Source: Istiophorus platypterus
Lineage: Eukaryota > Chordata > Actinopteri > Istiophoriformes > Istiophoridae
Direction of reading: 5' to 3'
NCBI GenBank assembly: GCA_016859345.1
Contig: CM029112.1
Coordinates: forward strand, 16,375,225 to 16,439,224
Length of the DNA: 64,000 nt
Shown here: piece by piece, positions 52,800 through 64,000 of the stretch
Layout: each line of letters begins with the position of its first letter
Numbering within the stretch: position 1 is the first letter of the stretch
Translations under genes and position numbers: made by a program
The notes under the pieces: generated by a model
Database searches by the model: none
What the model was told of the DNA's origin: nothing
Seen by the model: the letters and a program-made list of their open reading frames with translations, nothing else

Positions 52800-54967
52800 A
52801 TTACTTGGGGTTTGTTTTTTTTTTTGCAATTTGATAAATTCATTGGCAGTACAAAGTAAATGGACTAAGGGTGTGACTCTCCCACTCCCCACCAAGTTTT
52901 TTCCTCAGCTGGGAGACAGAGTAGGACATGTGGTGACTTGCTGTGGGAATTAGACAGTACCTGATTTAAAATGCAAACTGAAGTAAGCTGCTATACTGGT
53001 TGATTATTGTGTTGGCCGAATACATCAACTCTGTTATTTGAAAGGATAACTTAATTTTTACAAAGATACCCGAAAAGATTTAAATATTACGTTTCCAGAC
53101 TGTTTCTTTACATTTGTGATTGTTGGTACCTGTCCCTGTCATGTGTCGTGTAAAATTGTACCTCTTATTGTTACCAGAGCATGAGCCAGCTTATCTCATA
53201 AAATGCACGACTCAGTTAATACAATATCATACTTAATTTTCGAATCCAATGCCTACACATTTGTCTTTTTCCTCATCTCATTTTCTTTATTCTGTAGTAT
53301 AAGAAACAAATCTTAAACCTTAGGCTAACTACTTATAATTAACTATTACTACTGCTATATTTTTCTCCCAATGCCACCACAATAAGGGCAAAGGCCATGA
53401 CAAATAAAAGGCATAAACATTAATTATTAATATTTGTAGTGAGTTATGCAGCTGTGGTAAGGCAAGCATTAACATTCCTCTAATAGTTCTTATAACACAC
53501 TAATGCAAGGTGTGTGGCATAAATGGAAGTATTGAGAGTGTGTATCCAAAAGGTCGGAGGTCAACTTCACTAACATCATAATGTTCTGCAGAACACTTTT
53601 CTGGCTTTTTATTTAACACCATAACTCAGGAACAGAAAGGGAGATTGTGATCACATTACCCCCAGCTTGTTTGGTGGAGGCATATGAACATGAGGTAATA
53701 ATTCCAGTTCAACAGATATCTTACCAACCTTTTTAGTTTAGTTTTGTTTATCTAACATGACTAGAGAGAACGCCAGGTCAACAATAACACAAAAAAGTAC
53801 AAAATTAATTTCTATCGTGGGCCTTGATGCATACAAAACAGCACTGATACAGGTCCAGGTAACTGGTACCAGGTCCAGAGATAATGAGCTTACTCTTCAA
53901 ATTTCCCATAGCCCACAATATAATTTTGTTTCTAAAACTGTGCTGGATACTTATGTTTGTATTAGGCAATAATGATATGTAATTTCTAATGGAACAACTA
54001 CCCATTTGGTACTGAACCTCTAACAGAACAAGTCAGCAACATTTGCTGTAGTTAGATGGGTTTGAGCTGTCCCATCCTTAACCATAGGCATCATTTACCA
54101 GTTCAGTTGTAATTGTATGGCTCTATGCTTTAAGGTGTTGTATTTGCTGTTTGACAGTGTCTCCTCTTTGGTTCAGATCCAACACATTGCTGAAAAATGT
54201 TCTGAGCAATCTTGTGTTTTCTTTTAAGGGTTTCTCTGAGTCAAAAAAAGGACTGGCCAGCAATCGTAAAGGTACTAGTAGACTAGTAAAGCACTGTCTA
54301 ACAAACATCCTAGGTAGCTAACAGAAGGTTTGGCAGTAAAATTCTGACCATCTAGGATAATAATGGTCAAACACAGTGTACTTTGCCAGTGTTTTTATCC
54401 TGACTAAATTGCCAGTCAATTACTACTCACAATCATGAAGCCACACCCCCTTTTTCAAATAACTAATTAAAACCAAGCTTATCAGGAAAAATGAGCACTT
54501 GACAGAGATCAGCATGATACGAACTTCCCAAAATGACAGAAACCATCTTTGGCAAAAATTTATTTGATGTGTACTTTGATATTCATAGTTTGGCACATGT
54601 CACATCTGCTAACATGGAAGGGGCGGGGTTTATGACCTGTACCACAAAAAGGGGCCCAGGACACTTTGTGGGACTCCAAATATTATAAGTTTACTACTAG
54701 ATGGATGGCCTTGTTGTAAATATGAAGCAAACCGTGTTAGCACTGATGGATACAGACCGAAGCCTGGCTACTACTTATAAGATAGTATCAAATGCTTTTT
54801 AGTAAAAAAAAAAAAAAAAAATCACGTAAATTTCCTGGAACATTCCTTTTAGGTAGACCAGTACACCTCCTCCGTGATCCCTGAGTAATTGCATTGTCCT
54901 TTTTTTTTCATATCATAATCATATTGCCGGCTATGACTTTGCCCATACACTACTGTCAACTTTACAA
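52800..54967. other. Intergenic region between ccdc97 and the SAND-domain gene
   Basis: Tail-to-tail genes. Around 53560-53700 a block (AACTCAGGAACAGAAAGGGA) resembles a dispersed fish repeat. No gene seen. Confidence 0.6.
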
Positions 54968-55699
54968 TTAGTCTCCATCAAAACAATTACACTTTTTAAA
55001 CTCTTTTATTTTCAGAGTGTAATATTCCTCTTGTAATTTTAAAACTTTCAATTGCAATTTTGTTTTCTCTTTCTTTAACTGAGCAAGGTCCATCATATCC
55101 AGATTAATGCTAGCTGAAGGCCTAGAGGACAGACCCTCCTCCATGTTTGAGCAATGAGTGCTGTCTGAGGATTGGCTTGTTCGGGAACCCCTGCAGATGA
55201 AAAATATTTTATGGCCGTGCATACCAACTAATCATTTCAACCAAATAATGTGATTATTAGATCTTACCTTGTGTCTGGCTTCATTACTTGCGATTGGACT
55301 GCATCATCGCTACAGGTTGTGCCGTCTCTGTGCTCCAAGTTATCATATTTACACTGAATCATCGCACTCCTAGGTGTAGTGGAAGGGTCTGAAAGGTTAG
55401 TAGAAAACATTTATTTAATATTAAAGGTATTTTCAATCTCGCACAAATGATTTCAGTAAAAATCACAAGAAAACAGATACCGTATAACTTATAGTTTCTG
55501 AACAACTCACTTTTATCCTTAAAATCCCCAAGTGTGATTACTGTGTCTGAGGTGACATCTCTAATATTTCCAGTTGCAAAAGGTAGAATGCTGGCTTCAG
55601 ATCTTGACATGTCAAGATGCTCTTTTCTCTTCCATTCTTTCTCCCTTTTTACACATTTCTCTGTTTCCAATTCTCCATCATCTTTCTCCTCCAAGTCAA
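54968..55699 (-). CDS. Last three exons of the SAND-domain gene, coiled-coil C-terminus
   Basis: Exons 55511-55699 (VDLEEKDDGELETEKCVKRE…), 55268-55388 (…RSAMIQCKYDNLEHRDG…) and 54968-55190, which reads GSRTSQSSDSTHCSNMEEGL, then a 35-residue coiled coil, then FKKCNCFDGD and TAA. Phases (two in, one out; two in, two out; one in) are all compatible. A reverse AATAAA (TTTATT) lies near 54560, about 400 bases past the stop. Confidence 0.75.
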
Positions 55700-58661
55700 C
55701 TTTGCAGGAGACAAAATTATTAGAATTAGATCCTTGACGTCTTTAACCAACTCACCTACTACTGTTAAATCTTAATGTTACACTAACCTTTTCTGTCGCC
55801 TAACAGCGCAGGGGAGGTACTGAGGTTGGCAGTGTGATCACTAAATGATCCAGTGTCTTCAGTTTTATCAGCAATGTCAGGTTTGATGTTCGGGGATGAG
55901 GTAACTGGCGCAGATAGAGGTCCTAGCAAATTTCCTGTGTAGGTTTTGATTTCTGTCTGTCCATGTTTTTTTTCATCACTTTGTGTGAATTCCTCTCCAT
56001 TTTCTTCCTTAGTACCTAGAACAATGGGCGGGGAATTAAACAGCTGCGCGGAATCAGAGTGTGTGGCTGCTGGAAAGGAGGGGTCATCGGTGATCGAGTC
56101 ATTTCGTTGACCTTGTTCTTGGTTGTCGTTGCATTTGGACTGACGATCATACTTGGACTGAAACAGAGCACATACAGAATCACAAGAGCACTATTCTATC
56201 ATGACCAAAAGAGAAAAGTATGGAGAGTATCTTCAGGATCTCTCTAGTTTATTCTCTGTTTTATTTGGAGTTATTAAAAAGCCCTTATAAGATCACTAGA
56301 CATGCATATCATGTTAAAGCAGGTGTTAAAAAAAATGTAGGACTCATTACTGATAAAAGTCCAAGAAATCATCAGTATTTATTTTGAAAGCCAGGTATAA
56401 TTAGAAAAAACAATAATGTGAAAATTCCACTTAAATAAAATGCTCGGTTAACAATGTGCAGTTTAATTTTTGTTATCACCATAACCATTACCATTTCATA
56501 TTATTAAACAACTTCTGGATCAATTTGAAACAGTAGTTACTAAATAAATTCATGTCCATGGTTGTACTTTTTAAAAAAATATAAATACAACACTATGGTC
56601 CCGCTTGTGACTGTGTGTGTCGACACCGAACTGTATGAACACTTCACTACTTCAACAGCGACATTTGGACTTCTCTCGGCCTACACAGGGCTAACGTGAA
56701 CTCTGCCTTCTGTCTGAATGCACCCTGAGGCTCTACTTAGATGCAGTGGTGGTTTGAGCTTAAAGCTAACATCAGCACGCAATCGTGTCCACAATGGCAA
56801 CATTACAACGTGTGATGCATATTAAAAGGCACTGTTGACCATGTTCGCTGTCTAAGTTTAGTGTATTATCATGCTAACAATTTACTAAGTAGCGCTAAAC
56901 ACAAAGTACAACTGAGGCTCATGGGAACGTCAGAGTAGCTGCCTACTTAAAGTTTTGAACTGGTGATGGTGTTAGATGAAAAGTTAAGGGATTGCAAAAG
57001 TTATTACATTTCATGCTGAGGGGAACATTTGTGTACTATTGTTAACACGGTGGATTTTGAGGTGTTGTGAGACAAAGAAAACAACAAATCCACAATTTCT
57101 TTCCATCTTACCTGTTGGAGCCTCTCGATGACAATTTTTACCGTCTGCAATGCTTTTTTCACGGTTGCTGAAATGATCACATCTGTCTCCCTTTCTGAAA
57201 GAAGAAGAGTGATAATATTGTCATCATCAGTAACGGCAGGCATATCCTCATCTCCCAATCCTCCCTTTTCCAACCTATCTTCCTCTTCTTTACACTCATC
57301 ATCTCCTGAGTCTACCCCCACTTCTCCATTTTCAGTCCCTACCCTTTCTTCCTCTCCCTCCTCTGTCTCCAATGCCAGTTCTTCACTGACAGCAAGCGGT
57401 CATCATATTTAACATCGTCTTCCTCACTTTCATCTGTGGATTGTAAGTCTCATGCTTTGACAGGGATATAATAACATGCACTTAAAGAAACTATTAAGTA
57501 ATACTTAGTATCAAATGAATAACAGTAAGTTGGCTTTCACTCTGCTAAATGTTCAATTCGATTTCTGGTTCAAGTTATAGTCACAAAAAAGTGCAGACAA
57601 ACCTTCAGAGGAGGTCTCCGATTCTAGATTTGATGACGGGTTTTTCTTTGGCTGGAGGAATGAAGAAAAAATCTAATAACATATAGTGTCAAAGTTGCAT
57701 ACATTCTTTTCAAAAATCAATACCATATTCTAAAGTTAAATTACCTTTATAATCTTACTTCCTCTCCTTTTGAATCCCTTAGTGGTCAATATCCCTTTCT
57801 GTGATAATGTTGAAAACTTAGTTTATTTAGTGTTGGTTGTCAGTTTCTTAAATAAAGAAAAGGACACTTGATGAAAAAATTTTACCTCAAAAAAAATCTG
57901 AAGAGGTTTGTCTTCATGGAAAATAGTCGCTTTCCATTTTTTACTAGAGCCTTTCCCCCCCAAGTCCTCGAAGGCAGGGGGAGAGAACCAGCAGCCCTCA
58001 CACCAAATACATTCCTCACCTAAACATACAGCAACACAAATTAGAAAGTAATGTGAAAGTAATTCATGAGTTGGGAAGTAAAAAAAGATGTGCTATGAGT
58101 ATGGGTGTTAAATTATGAGGTAAACTGAACTTGTATTGATTTCAGCTTACCCCTGTTCAGCCTTTTTACATCGAGGAAGCCCATTTTGTCTCCACAGGTT
58201 ACAGGCAGTCCTAGATTTTGCATAATTTGACATAAATGCCTATAAAGGTGTTGCACACACATTTTCCTTTTCAGGATATTCATTAGGGGTACTCTGCTAG
58301 AAAATACACAAGAACTTACTGCACCTTTCAATACAGAGTCTGATGAGAGAATCTTGTTGTTTAACCTTCAACTTGGAATATGTTGTCAAAAACACATTCA
58401 TATTTGGAAAAAAAATACAAATGGATTGTAACGTGGTTCTAAAGACTCACTCTTTTCTTGTGCCCACTTATTGTGATTAGCTTGGTCCAGCAGCTCATTG
58501 TCTTGCTGATCTTCCGACTCCTCCTCTTCCTCCCCATCCTCTTCCTCGCTATCATCATCGTCAGTATATCTGATTTTATTTTTTTTCCTTAGACTAATTC
58601 TTCTGTCCTTATCTTCTTCTTTATCACCAGTTTTTCTAATCCAACTTCTTGTCCTCTTCAT
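54968..58661 (-). CDS. SAND-domain protein with C-terminal coiled coil
   Basis: Exons in transcript order: 58451-58661 (ATG at 58661), 58151-58339, 57886-58019, 57745-57798, 57603-57651, 57112 to 57385 or 57433, 55788-56157, 55511-55699, 55268-55388, 54968-55190 (TAA). About 605 residues. The N-terminus is basic then strongly acidic (DDDDSEEEDGEEEEESED), nuclear in character. Residues about 115-180 form a SAND domain: PVTCGDKMGFLDVKRLNRG, then WFSPPAFEDLGGKGSSKKWK with the KWK DNA-contact core. The middle is acidic and serine-rich; the C-terminus is a coiled coil (LKKEKTKLQLKVLKLQEEYY). SAND proteins (Sp100/AIRE/DEAF1/GMEB type) bind DNA in transcriptional control. No PHD, MYND, bromo- or HSR domain is seen, so I give no orthologue. 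One junction (57651 to 57433/57385) does not keep frame in the obvious way. Confidence 0.75.
55788..56157 (-). CDS. Large serine/threonine/acidic exon of the SAND-domain gene
   Basis: Open over 370 bases, phase 0 in and one base out. It begins SKYDRQSKCNDNQEQGQRND and continues through a low-complexity Ser/Thr/Asp/Pro region ending LSTSPALLGDRK, with acceptor TGTTTCAG and donor GTTAGT. No domain recognised; probably disordered linker. Confidence 0.7.
57886..58339 (-). CDS. Exons encoding the SAND domain
   Basis: Exon 58151-58339 ends in LGLPVTCGDKMGFLDVKRLN and the next exon, 57886-58019, continues EECIWCEGCWFSPPAFEDLG and GKGSSKKWKATIFHE. The split codon (G|GT) gives glycine. The VTCG start, the W-F-x-P-x-x-F-E strand, GGKGSSKKWK and the final hydrophobic strand all match the SAND fold. 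The two extra cysteines in CIWCEGCW are notable. Exon 58151-58339 is taken to start after CTCTCATCAG because that keeps phase with the first coding exon. Confidence 0.85.
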
Positions 58662-59766
58662 TTCCTCTTCTTTATGAATCAAACACACACACATGCACAT
58701 ACACACAAATTTTAGTTAAGCTGTTTCTTTTCATAAAGTTTTTATCCTTTGTATCCATGAAATTCATGTACTGAGATACAGTAATCTCTTACATAAACTG
58801 ATTATTATTATCATTATTATTATCATTAATATTATTATTGTTGTTGTTGTTGTTTCATATTCTCAGCATTAGTTTCTCTCGGGGACAAAGAGTTTTAAAA
58901 ATTGTCATGTAAATAAGTTTGCAAAATTTCACTTAACACTTTTTGGACAAATTCCAACCACTGTAATACTTTGATTTCTCAAGAAAGTCATGCAACTTTC
59001 TAAAATCAGCATCTAGATTGCACATTTTTTAATATACTGCACTTCATCAGCCACTCTCTAATGACTGTAGATGACTAATGTGTTAGTATTACATAACTGC
59101 AAGCTCAGTTTCCTGTAACAACAAAAGAGGCAAAAGCCACAAAAAGAGGCGGAAATATGCTTCAGCTATTCTGCTGCCTAAAGTGTGTGAAGCAGTAGAT
59201 TTTTAAGGTCGTTTTCACTGACGGAAGGTTGTAGTCAGGAATGAAAAAGGAGGTTAAACCTGCTCAAACATACGTCACTCATCTTTTGAAGTTGTCCAAT
59301 ATTTCTTTATGACAAATGACCATGACCTCTTAGATCTAGTCACTAAATAATCTGATCACAGCATATTTAATTATGTTAAATCCTAATATTAAACGATCCT
59401 CCATGCAAGTGTTAGTTCTGGTCGTGTGGAAAGGGCTCAAACACTTTGACCATCAGGATTTTTCTACATACATTTCTATGATGCCACATATAGCATACAC
59501 TGAGATATGGCACTGTAGACATAATTTGAAACACTGCAACAATACACTGTTTTATATAAGACTTTAGAACCTCAACCCACCACTGGCTGCTACTGACTTG
59601 TGCAGGCATAGTTAAACAAACACGCAGGTTGTGTTTCTGTGTTTATTATATCTATGTAGAATCATTTCACAAAACTGCGGTACACGAATCCAGAAAACAG
59701 ATAATGCATTTTCTCCCAAAACTCACCGGAGTAACAACAGATAAAAATCGCACAGCTGTGACTTAC

Positions 59767-59820
59767 CCCTGCTGCCCCTTAAACTAGGAAATGAAGCAAA
59801 AGCTTTGAGTGGCACTCCCA
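59767..59820 (-). other. Probable 5' untranslated exon of the SAND-domain gene
   Basis: On the minus strand, AGGGGCAGCAGGG is followed by a strong GTAAGTCAC donor at 59766 and below. The next downstream acceptor on that strand is CATAAAG just before the first coding exon. No upstream in-frame ATG is required, so this is taken as non-coding leader; its 5' end is unknown. Confidence 0.4.
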
Positions 59821-60716
59821 CAAAACAACCGAATCACCAGTAGGAGGTTCAGCTGACTGTTAAGGACCAACCAGCATTAACAAGTTACTCTGCTCAAACT
59901 GCCACCAGAGGGCTCTGTGATATGAAAATGAGCATATGACTGAAAAAGTAAAGCAAGCAAAACTACCACATTTAGGGCAGTAGCATTTATTTCTTATTGA
60001 TATCACAAATATGAACTTATGTGAATAGGCGTGACTATATGTGAATCAAATGTCAAAAAAACCTAGATTTTATTCATTATACATCATCTGAGAGCTGAGT
60101 AACCATGTATGAAAGTCAAAATTACAAACTGTTCAACAAGCACTCAATTGCTGTCTAGAGGAATTATCAGTTAACCATTAAGAAATGAGCAAGCAACCAC
60201 AAGTAGATTAAATTAGTCAGAAGCCAGAATTAACCATAAGAACCGAAAAATAATGCTAAATATGTAACAAAAGAACATATGTCTTCAAACAAATCCAAAA
60301 TGCAATACAGGAAAAGCAAAAAACATCACATGGAGCAATTTAAATTCGTTTGAAATATAATCAGAGGAAAAGGTAAATCATCACATTAAATGTCTAGGAC
60401 TCACATTGCATTGTTCAAATCATAGTCAACAAATTGAAAGTTTTCATAGAGCATGAGCAAACATAATAAGAGTGTTCATCAAATATTCATCAATCAGGAA
60501 TTACAATTCATCTAAATAGGAAAATAAGAAAGGGCTTCCCTACAGCAACTGCCACTTTTTGGACCTGTATAGACATCAGGACCCCTGAATTATAGACTAA
60601 TACATGTCTGAAAATATGTTTTTTAGGCAACTTTTTTGGAATAAAAAGTTACATTCAATGAGTATCCATCATAGACCTGAACAAGAAATGTCAAATTACT
60701 ACGTATCTCAAATTAT

Positions 60717-60989
60717 TTAGTCAAAGCTTTCATTATAACCACTAGGCCCATGAACAGGGAGATTATTATCATTATACACATAAATTCCCCACTCTCCTTC
60801 TTTCCAGTCTCTACTTTTCGGAGAGCCTCGTTTACCCAACGGTCCTTTAGTACTACCTCCTTGTAACACTCCTGCAACGTCCCTCTCCTTCAAGATGATC
60901 TCCAGCTCTTTCCCGGTCTCCCTCTCTTTTTCGGGATACAGCTCTTTGTGGTAATGTTTCCTTCCATTCAGGGCCACCAGGGTCTGGAT
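60717..60989 (-). CDS. Terminal coding exon of an unidentified gene
   Basis: After an acceptor (GGGCTCATAG) an open frame of 90 codons runs to a stop at 60717: IQTLVALNGRKHYHKELYPE, then KERETGKELEIILKERDVAG, a Gly/Ser/Lys segment, and …GEWGIYVYNDNNLPVHGPSG ending ESFD. The mix of residues and the Tyr-containing tail look like a real cytoplasmic or nuclear C-terminus rather than chance. I do not recognise the family. A competing frame over the same bases (PDPGGPEWKETLPQRAV…) is shorter and less convincing. Confidence 0.45.
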   Translation of the reverse strand: MQTLVALNGRKHYHKELYPEKERETGKELEIILKERDVAGVLQGGSTKGPLGKRGSPKSRDWKEGEWGIYVYNDNNLPVHGPSGYNESFD

Positions 60990-61974
60990 CTATGAGCCCA
61001 GATAACTTTTTTGTGCATTTTCTTGTGTGATCACACTGTAGCAACAACATAACATTTCAGATATTAAACATGTTGCTGAAGTATACAGCACAGGTTAATA
61101 CACAGAATGTGGTGCATGGTGCAGTATGTAGTCAGTAGACATCAGCATACAGTACATTTTGCAAGAACGACCTGGCTGGTCTGGTGATTTAGTTTTTTTT
61201 GACAAAATATTTCACGCTCCAGGTGTTCCTCAAAAATCTTGGATTTTTTTATATCCCACCATTAAGTTTTTTATATACCTTTATTTATTTTTTTTTTATC
61301 ACAAAATAGAGTTTTTGCATCATTTGCCAAAGTTTCCATAAGCAGGTCAAAAATGACCCAAATGTATTTCATATAGAAATGCATCTTTATCAGTTATTTC
61401 TGTTGGGTATGTACAGTATGTACTCTTAACCACTTCCCTACTGTCACTAGCATTATCTAATATATTACATAGAAAGACAGGTTTTCATTTGAAACATGTA
61501 AGTGCTGTCTATATTTTTCCCCCCAAAATTATGGTATCACTAAAGTCTACATTCTAAGGGAGAAAGACTAAATAAATGCTTGCTGTAATATTTACTAGAT
61601 GAATAACTTGATGATAGGTATATTTTTAATTAATCTATTATGTTTGATGACGAACTCCTCATAATTTCCAAGTGTGACTATAACAAAACACGTACAAAAG
61701 CACGAGGTGATGAGACCTGAAGTACCCTGACTGATTTTTTTTCTGACTCTCTGCAGCCACTCAACATGCAGGATTTTGATTCCTGTGTAGCTGCTAATTG
61801 CTTCAGTACTGATTCAAAAACTCCTGTGATGGGAAGAACTAAGTTATAGGCGGCTACAATTGTCTTCATGCGATTTTAAAACCACCATAATAACTCAAAG
61901 AGAAACCTTAACTAAAATAGCTCTTAATTTTATGAGATAATAATGAATACTTTTTGAATTTCTGTCATACTTAC

Positions 61975-62010
61975 ATCCATCCGAGTCCTTTTGCTCTGGA
62001 TCAGAGTATG
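61975..62010 (-). CDS. Possible 36-base exon preceding the unidentified terminal exon
   Basis: A pyrimidine-rich stretch ends in AACGTAG, followed by 12 open codons (HTLIQSKRTRMD) and a strong GTAAGTATGA donor. Phase 0 at both ends joins it to the exon at 60989, giving SKRTRMD-IQTLVALNGRK. The basic run would suit a segment just inside a membrane or a nuclear signal, but no upstream exon was found in the last 2 kb. Confidence 0.35.
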
Positions 62011-63088
62011 CTACGTTATACAGTGAGGATGAATGAAAGTAAAAGTATGAGGAGGAAATGTCATGAAGGTAGGTCACCGACTCAGGCATCCAAGTTTCAG
62101 AGGTTTACAGGTTTAAAGGATCTAAAAAAATGTTCTCCCAGTAGACGATTACTGGCATGAAAGTATTGTTTAATAAAACTTTTACTTTTAAAACAGTCAT
62201 TATTTGAATTAGGAATACAGAGCCATTAAACCATTCCTTCTGTCAACTGGTATAAAAGCAAATGAAAGCAAGGTACTGTAAAACTGTAGCTCAGTGTCCG
62301 GTGATAGTCTGTGTACAAACTGAGGCTTCATTCATTGCAGTGAATTCATTCATGGACACAAAACTTTGATCATGCGTCGTGGAACATGGAATAACTATAT
62401 GCCAAATCTGATGAAGACCTCAAAGGCATATGAAAACTTTAGCTGTACAAAAATCAATTAGTAGATAGAAAGCGCCATCTAGTGGGAAATACATTTGATT
62501 TTGAAGCTTTACTGATGGGAGTGATCCACAGTGGGTTCAGTGTTTAGTAGACAGGACCAAAGCAGAGCGGGTATAACATGTGAATGTTCATTTGTATTCT
62601 ACTGTAACTAAATATATTTACTGAAATAACTTTACTTAAGTACAACTTTCAGGTATTAGTATAGTATTTTATTATTTCCATCTTGAGCACCTAAATACAT
62701 CTCCTTCACTACTTTTCAGTGGTGTTTGCTCCTTTACTTTTTACTCCATTACATTTTTCTGACAGATCTGGTTACTTTTCAAAATAAGATTAATAGAAAA
62801 GCACTCTTGTGAAAAATGCTGATCGCAAATGTACATATGTGAGTTTCTATTGAGGGAGCTGCTATTATCAGCAGTTTCTGAGACTCACAGACAGGTGGTG
62901 GTGGTGGGGGGATTCACCCACCTCTGATTTTTTAGATTGTAAATTTCATGACATAAATAAGTCCCAGCAGCTGATTCTATGTCAGCATTGGCTGTGCAAG
63001 GTTCAGGATGATCTAATTTCGATCAAAGTATCGGCTGAATAAGTGTTGGATAGACAGTGATAGAGGAAGAAACAGTAGACTCAAATGC
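62011..63088. other. No supported gene
   Basis: Apart from the repeat at 62590-62790 there is only AT-rich sequence. From 63430 to 64000 I also see nothing I can support. Confidence 0.6.
62590..62790. repeat. Dispersed fish repeat, forward copy
   Basis: TTTACTTAAGTACAACTTTC … TTTACTCCATTACATTTTTC TG, related in inverted orientation to 36700-36870. Confidence 0.5.
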
Positions 63089-63430
63089 TTGGTAAACTAC
63101 TTGGGCTGCATCCCTGAACAGAACCTAGGTGATACTTCATTGTCTTTTAGATTACTTGGCAAAGTAAATGCCAGGACTAGATGTCCAGCCAAGAAGGCAA
63201 ACTTGCTGGACAGAATCAGCCCAAATGTATTAGCATCCTGCTCGGTCCAGTGCTATGGGAGTCAGTTCTTGCAACTCAAATGGCTCCCGGTCGATGACAG
63301 AGCTCAACAGATTCACCTAAATATGGTTTTTAGGATAATGGCCAGAAGTTCAGCCAGCTACTTTTTAAATCATTTGGTGGGAGAATCTCATAGTCACAAT
63401 ACTATAGCTAGTGTGTCAAAGTGAAATCTT
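63089..63430 (+). mobile_element. LINE reverse-transcriptase C-terminal fragment
   Basis: A 111-codon open stretch reads FLQLKWLPVDDRAQQIHLNM and then ASYFLNHLVGESHSHNT, matching the conserved LxWLPV…R…HL tail of L2-type LINE proteins in fish. The start is not a genuine one. Confidence 0.65.
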
Positions 63431-64000
63431 CATAGATTCATGACTAAGATGGGTGAGTATTCATTTATTTATTCTGGGGCCCTGGAATTTAATAAGTTGT
63501 CTAATTCAATTTAGAATTAGTTGAATCCTTCCAACTTTAGGTCAAAGGCAAAACAGAGTCACACATCTGTTGTCAAAACACCAAACTCAATGATGGAAAT
63601 AAGCCCAGGACTTTATCGATCTATAATTATCTATCTATAACTAAATCTGACATGCTGCTTTTTAAAATATATTGAAGTCAGCTGACTAAATCTGAATATA
63701 TCAGTGATAGGGGCCATCTTTCTGCAGAGGTCAGTTTACTTGACATACATTTAGTTTGATAATACTTGTAATGGAGTATTTTTACATTATGGGACTGTTA
63801 TTTTTCCTAATAGATCTGAGTATTTCATCTACCACTGCTCATTCTAAATTGAAAATGTTAGATCTAACTTTCTTTATAGAAATACTTGGTAAATATGGTA
63901 AGAATTCCCAATCCATTTTCTTAAAGATTTGCCCCAAACAAAAGTCTTCACAGCCAACCCAGACAAATATTAACTGTGCATTTTTTGTTTTTATTGGATG

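Noticed and set aside
57128..57412. 94-codon plus-strand Ser/Thr-rich frame
   Set aside because: Antisense of the acidic exon of the SAND-domain gene.
58339..58340. SAND-gene exon starting at the TAGCAG acceptor near 58286
   Set aside because: It would not match the single base left by the first coding exon; the CTCTCATCAG acceptor after 58339 does.

Overview
The window is a stretch of vertebrate nuclear genome, almost certainly from a ray-finned (teleost) fish. Genes are split into short exons with GT/AG borders, introns are AT-rich and full of microsatellites, and there are decayed Tc1-like transposons and LINE reverse-transcriptase fragments of the kind common in fish. The coding parts are clear orthologues of vertebrate nuclear proteins. 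All exon models here were built by eye from reading frame, splice dinucleotides, intron phase and similarity to remembered families. No search was run.

Layout. (1) About 1-48 kb, minus strand: a myocardin-related transcription factor A gene (mrtfa). Eighteen coding exons read in phase from an ATG at 37473 to the left edge, where the C-terminal exon runs off the window. A second, alternative first coding exon lies at 28694-28823 and joins in the same phase. RPEL actin-binding motifs, the basic box, the SAP domain, the leucine zipper and the start of the transactivation region are all visible. A long glutamine-rich stretch follows the zipper. A CpG-rich block at 47.83-48.07 kb is the likely 5' promoter/untranslated exon. 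(2) Inside the long mrtfa 5' intron, on the plus strand, is a small two-exon coiled-coil gene (42774-44405, possibly to 44643 or beyond) that I do not recognise. It seems to carry a one-base frameshift in an A-run. (3) 49543-52684, plus strand: a complete seven-exon ccdc97 gene, divergent from mrtfa. (4) 59.8-54.97 kb, minus strand: a roughly ten-coding-exon gene for a nuclear-looking protein with a SAND DNA-binding domain and a C-terminal coiled coil. One exon junction is unresolved. (5) 62.01-60.72 kb, minus strand: what looks like the last one or two coding exons of another, unidentified gene. The right end holds repeats, including LINE remains.

How they fit together. MRTF-A is the actin-regulated coactivator of SRF. 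CCDC97 is a small acidic nuclear protein linked to the SF3B splicing complex. The SAND-domain protein is probably a chromatin-associated regulator. Nothing in the sequence shows a functional link beyond the divergent arrangement of mrtfa and ccdc97, whose presumed starts are about 1.3-1.5 kb apart. The most unusual items are the nested coiled-coil gene between two copies of the same LINE, the paired alternative mrtfa starts, a 0.35-kb-arm inverted repeat in an mrtfa intron, a cluster of CAGCTG E-boxes built on an 18-bp perfect palindrome, and the frame-breaking junction in the SAND gene.
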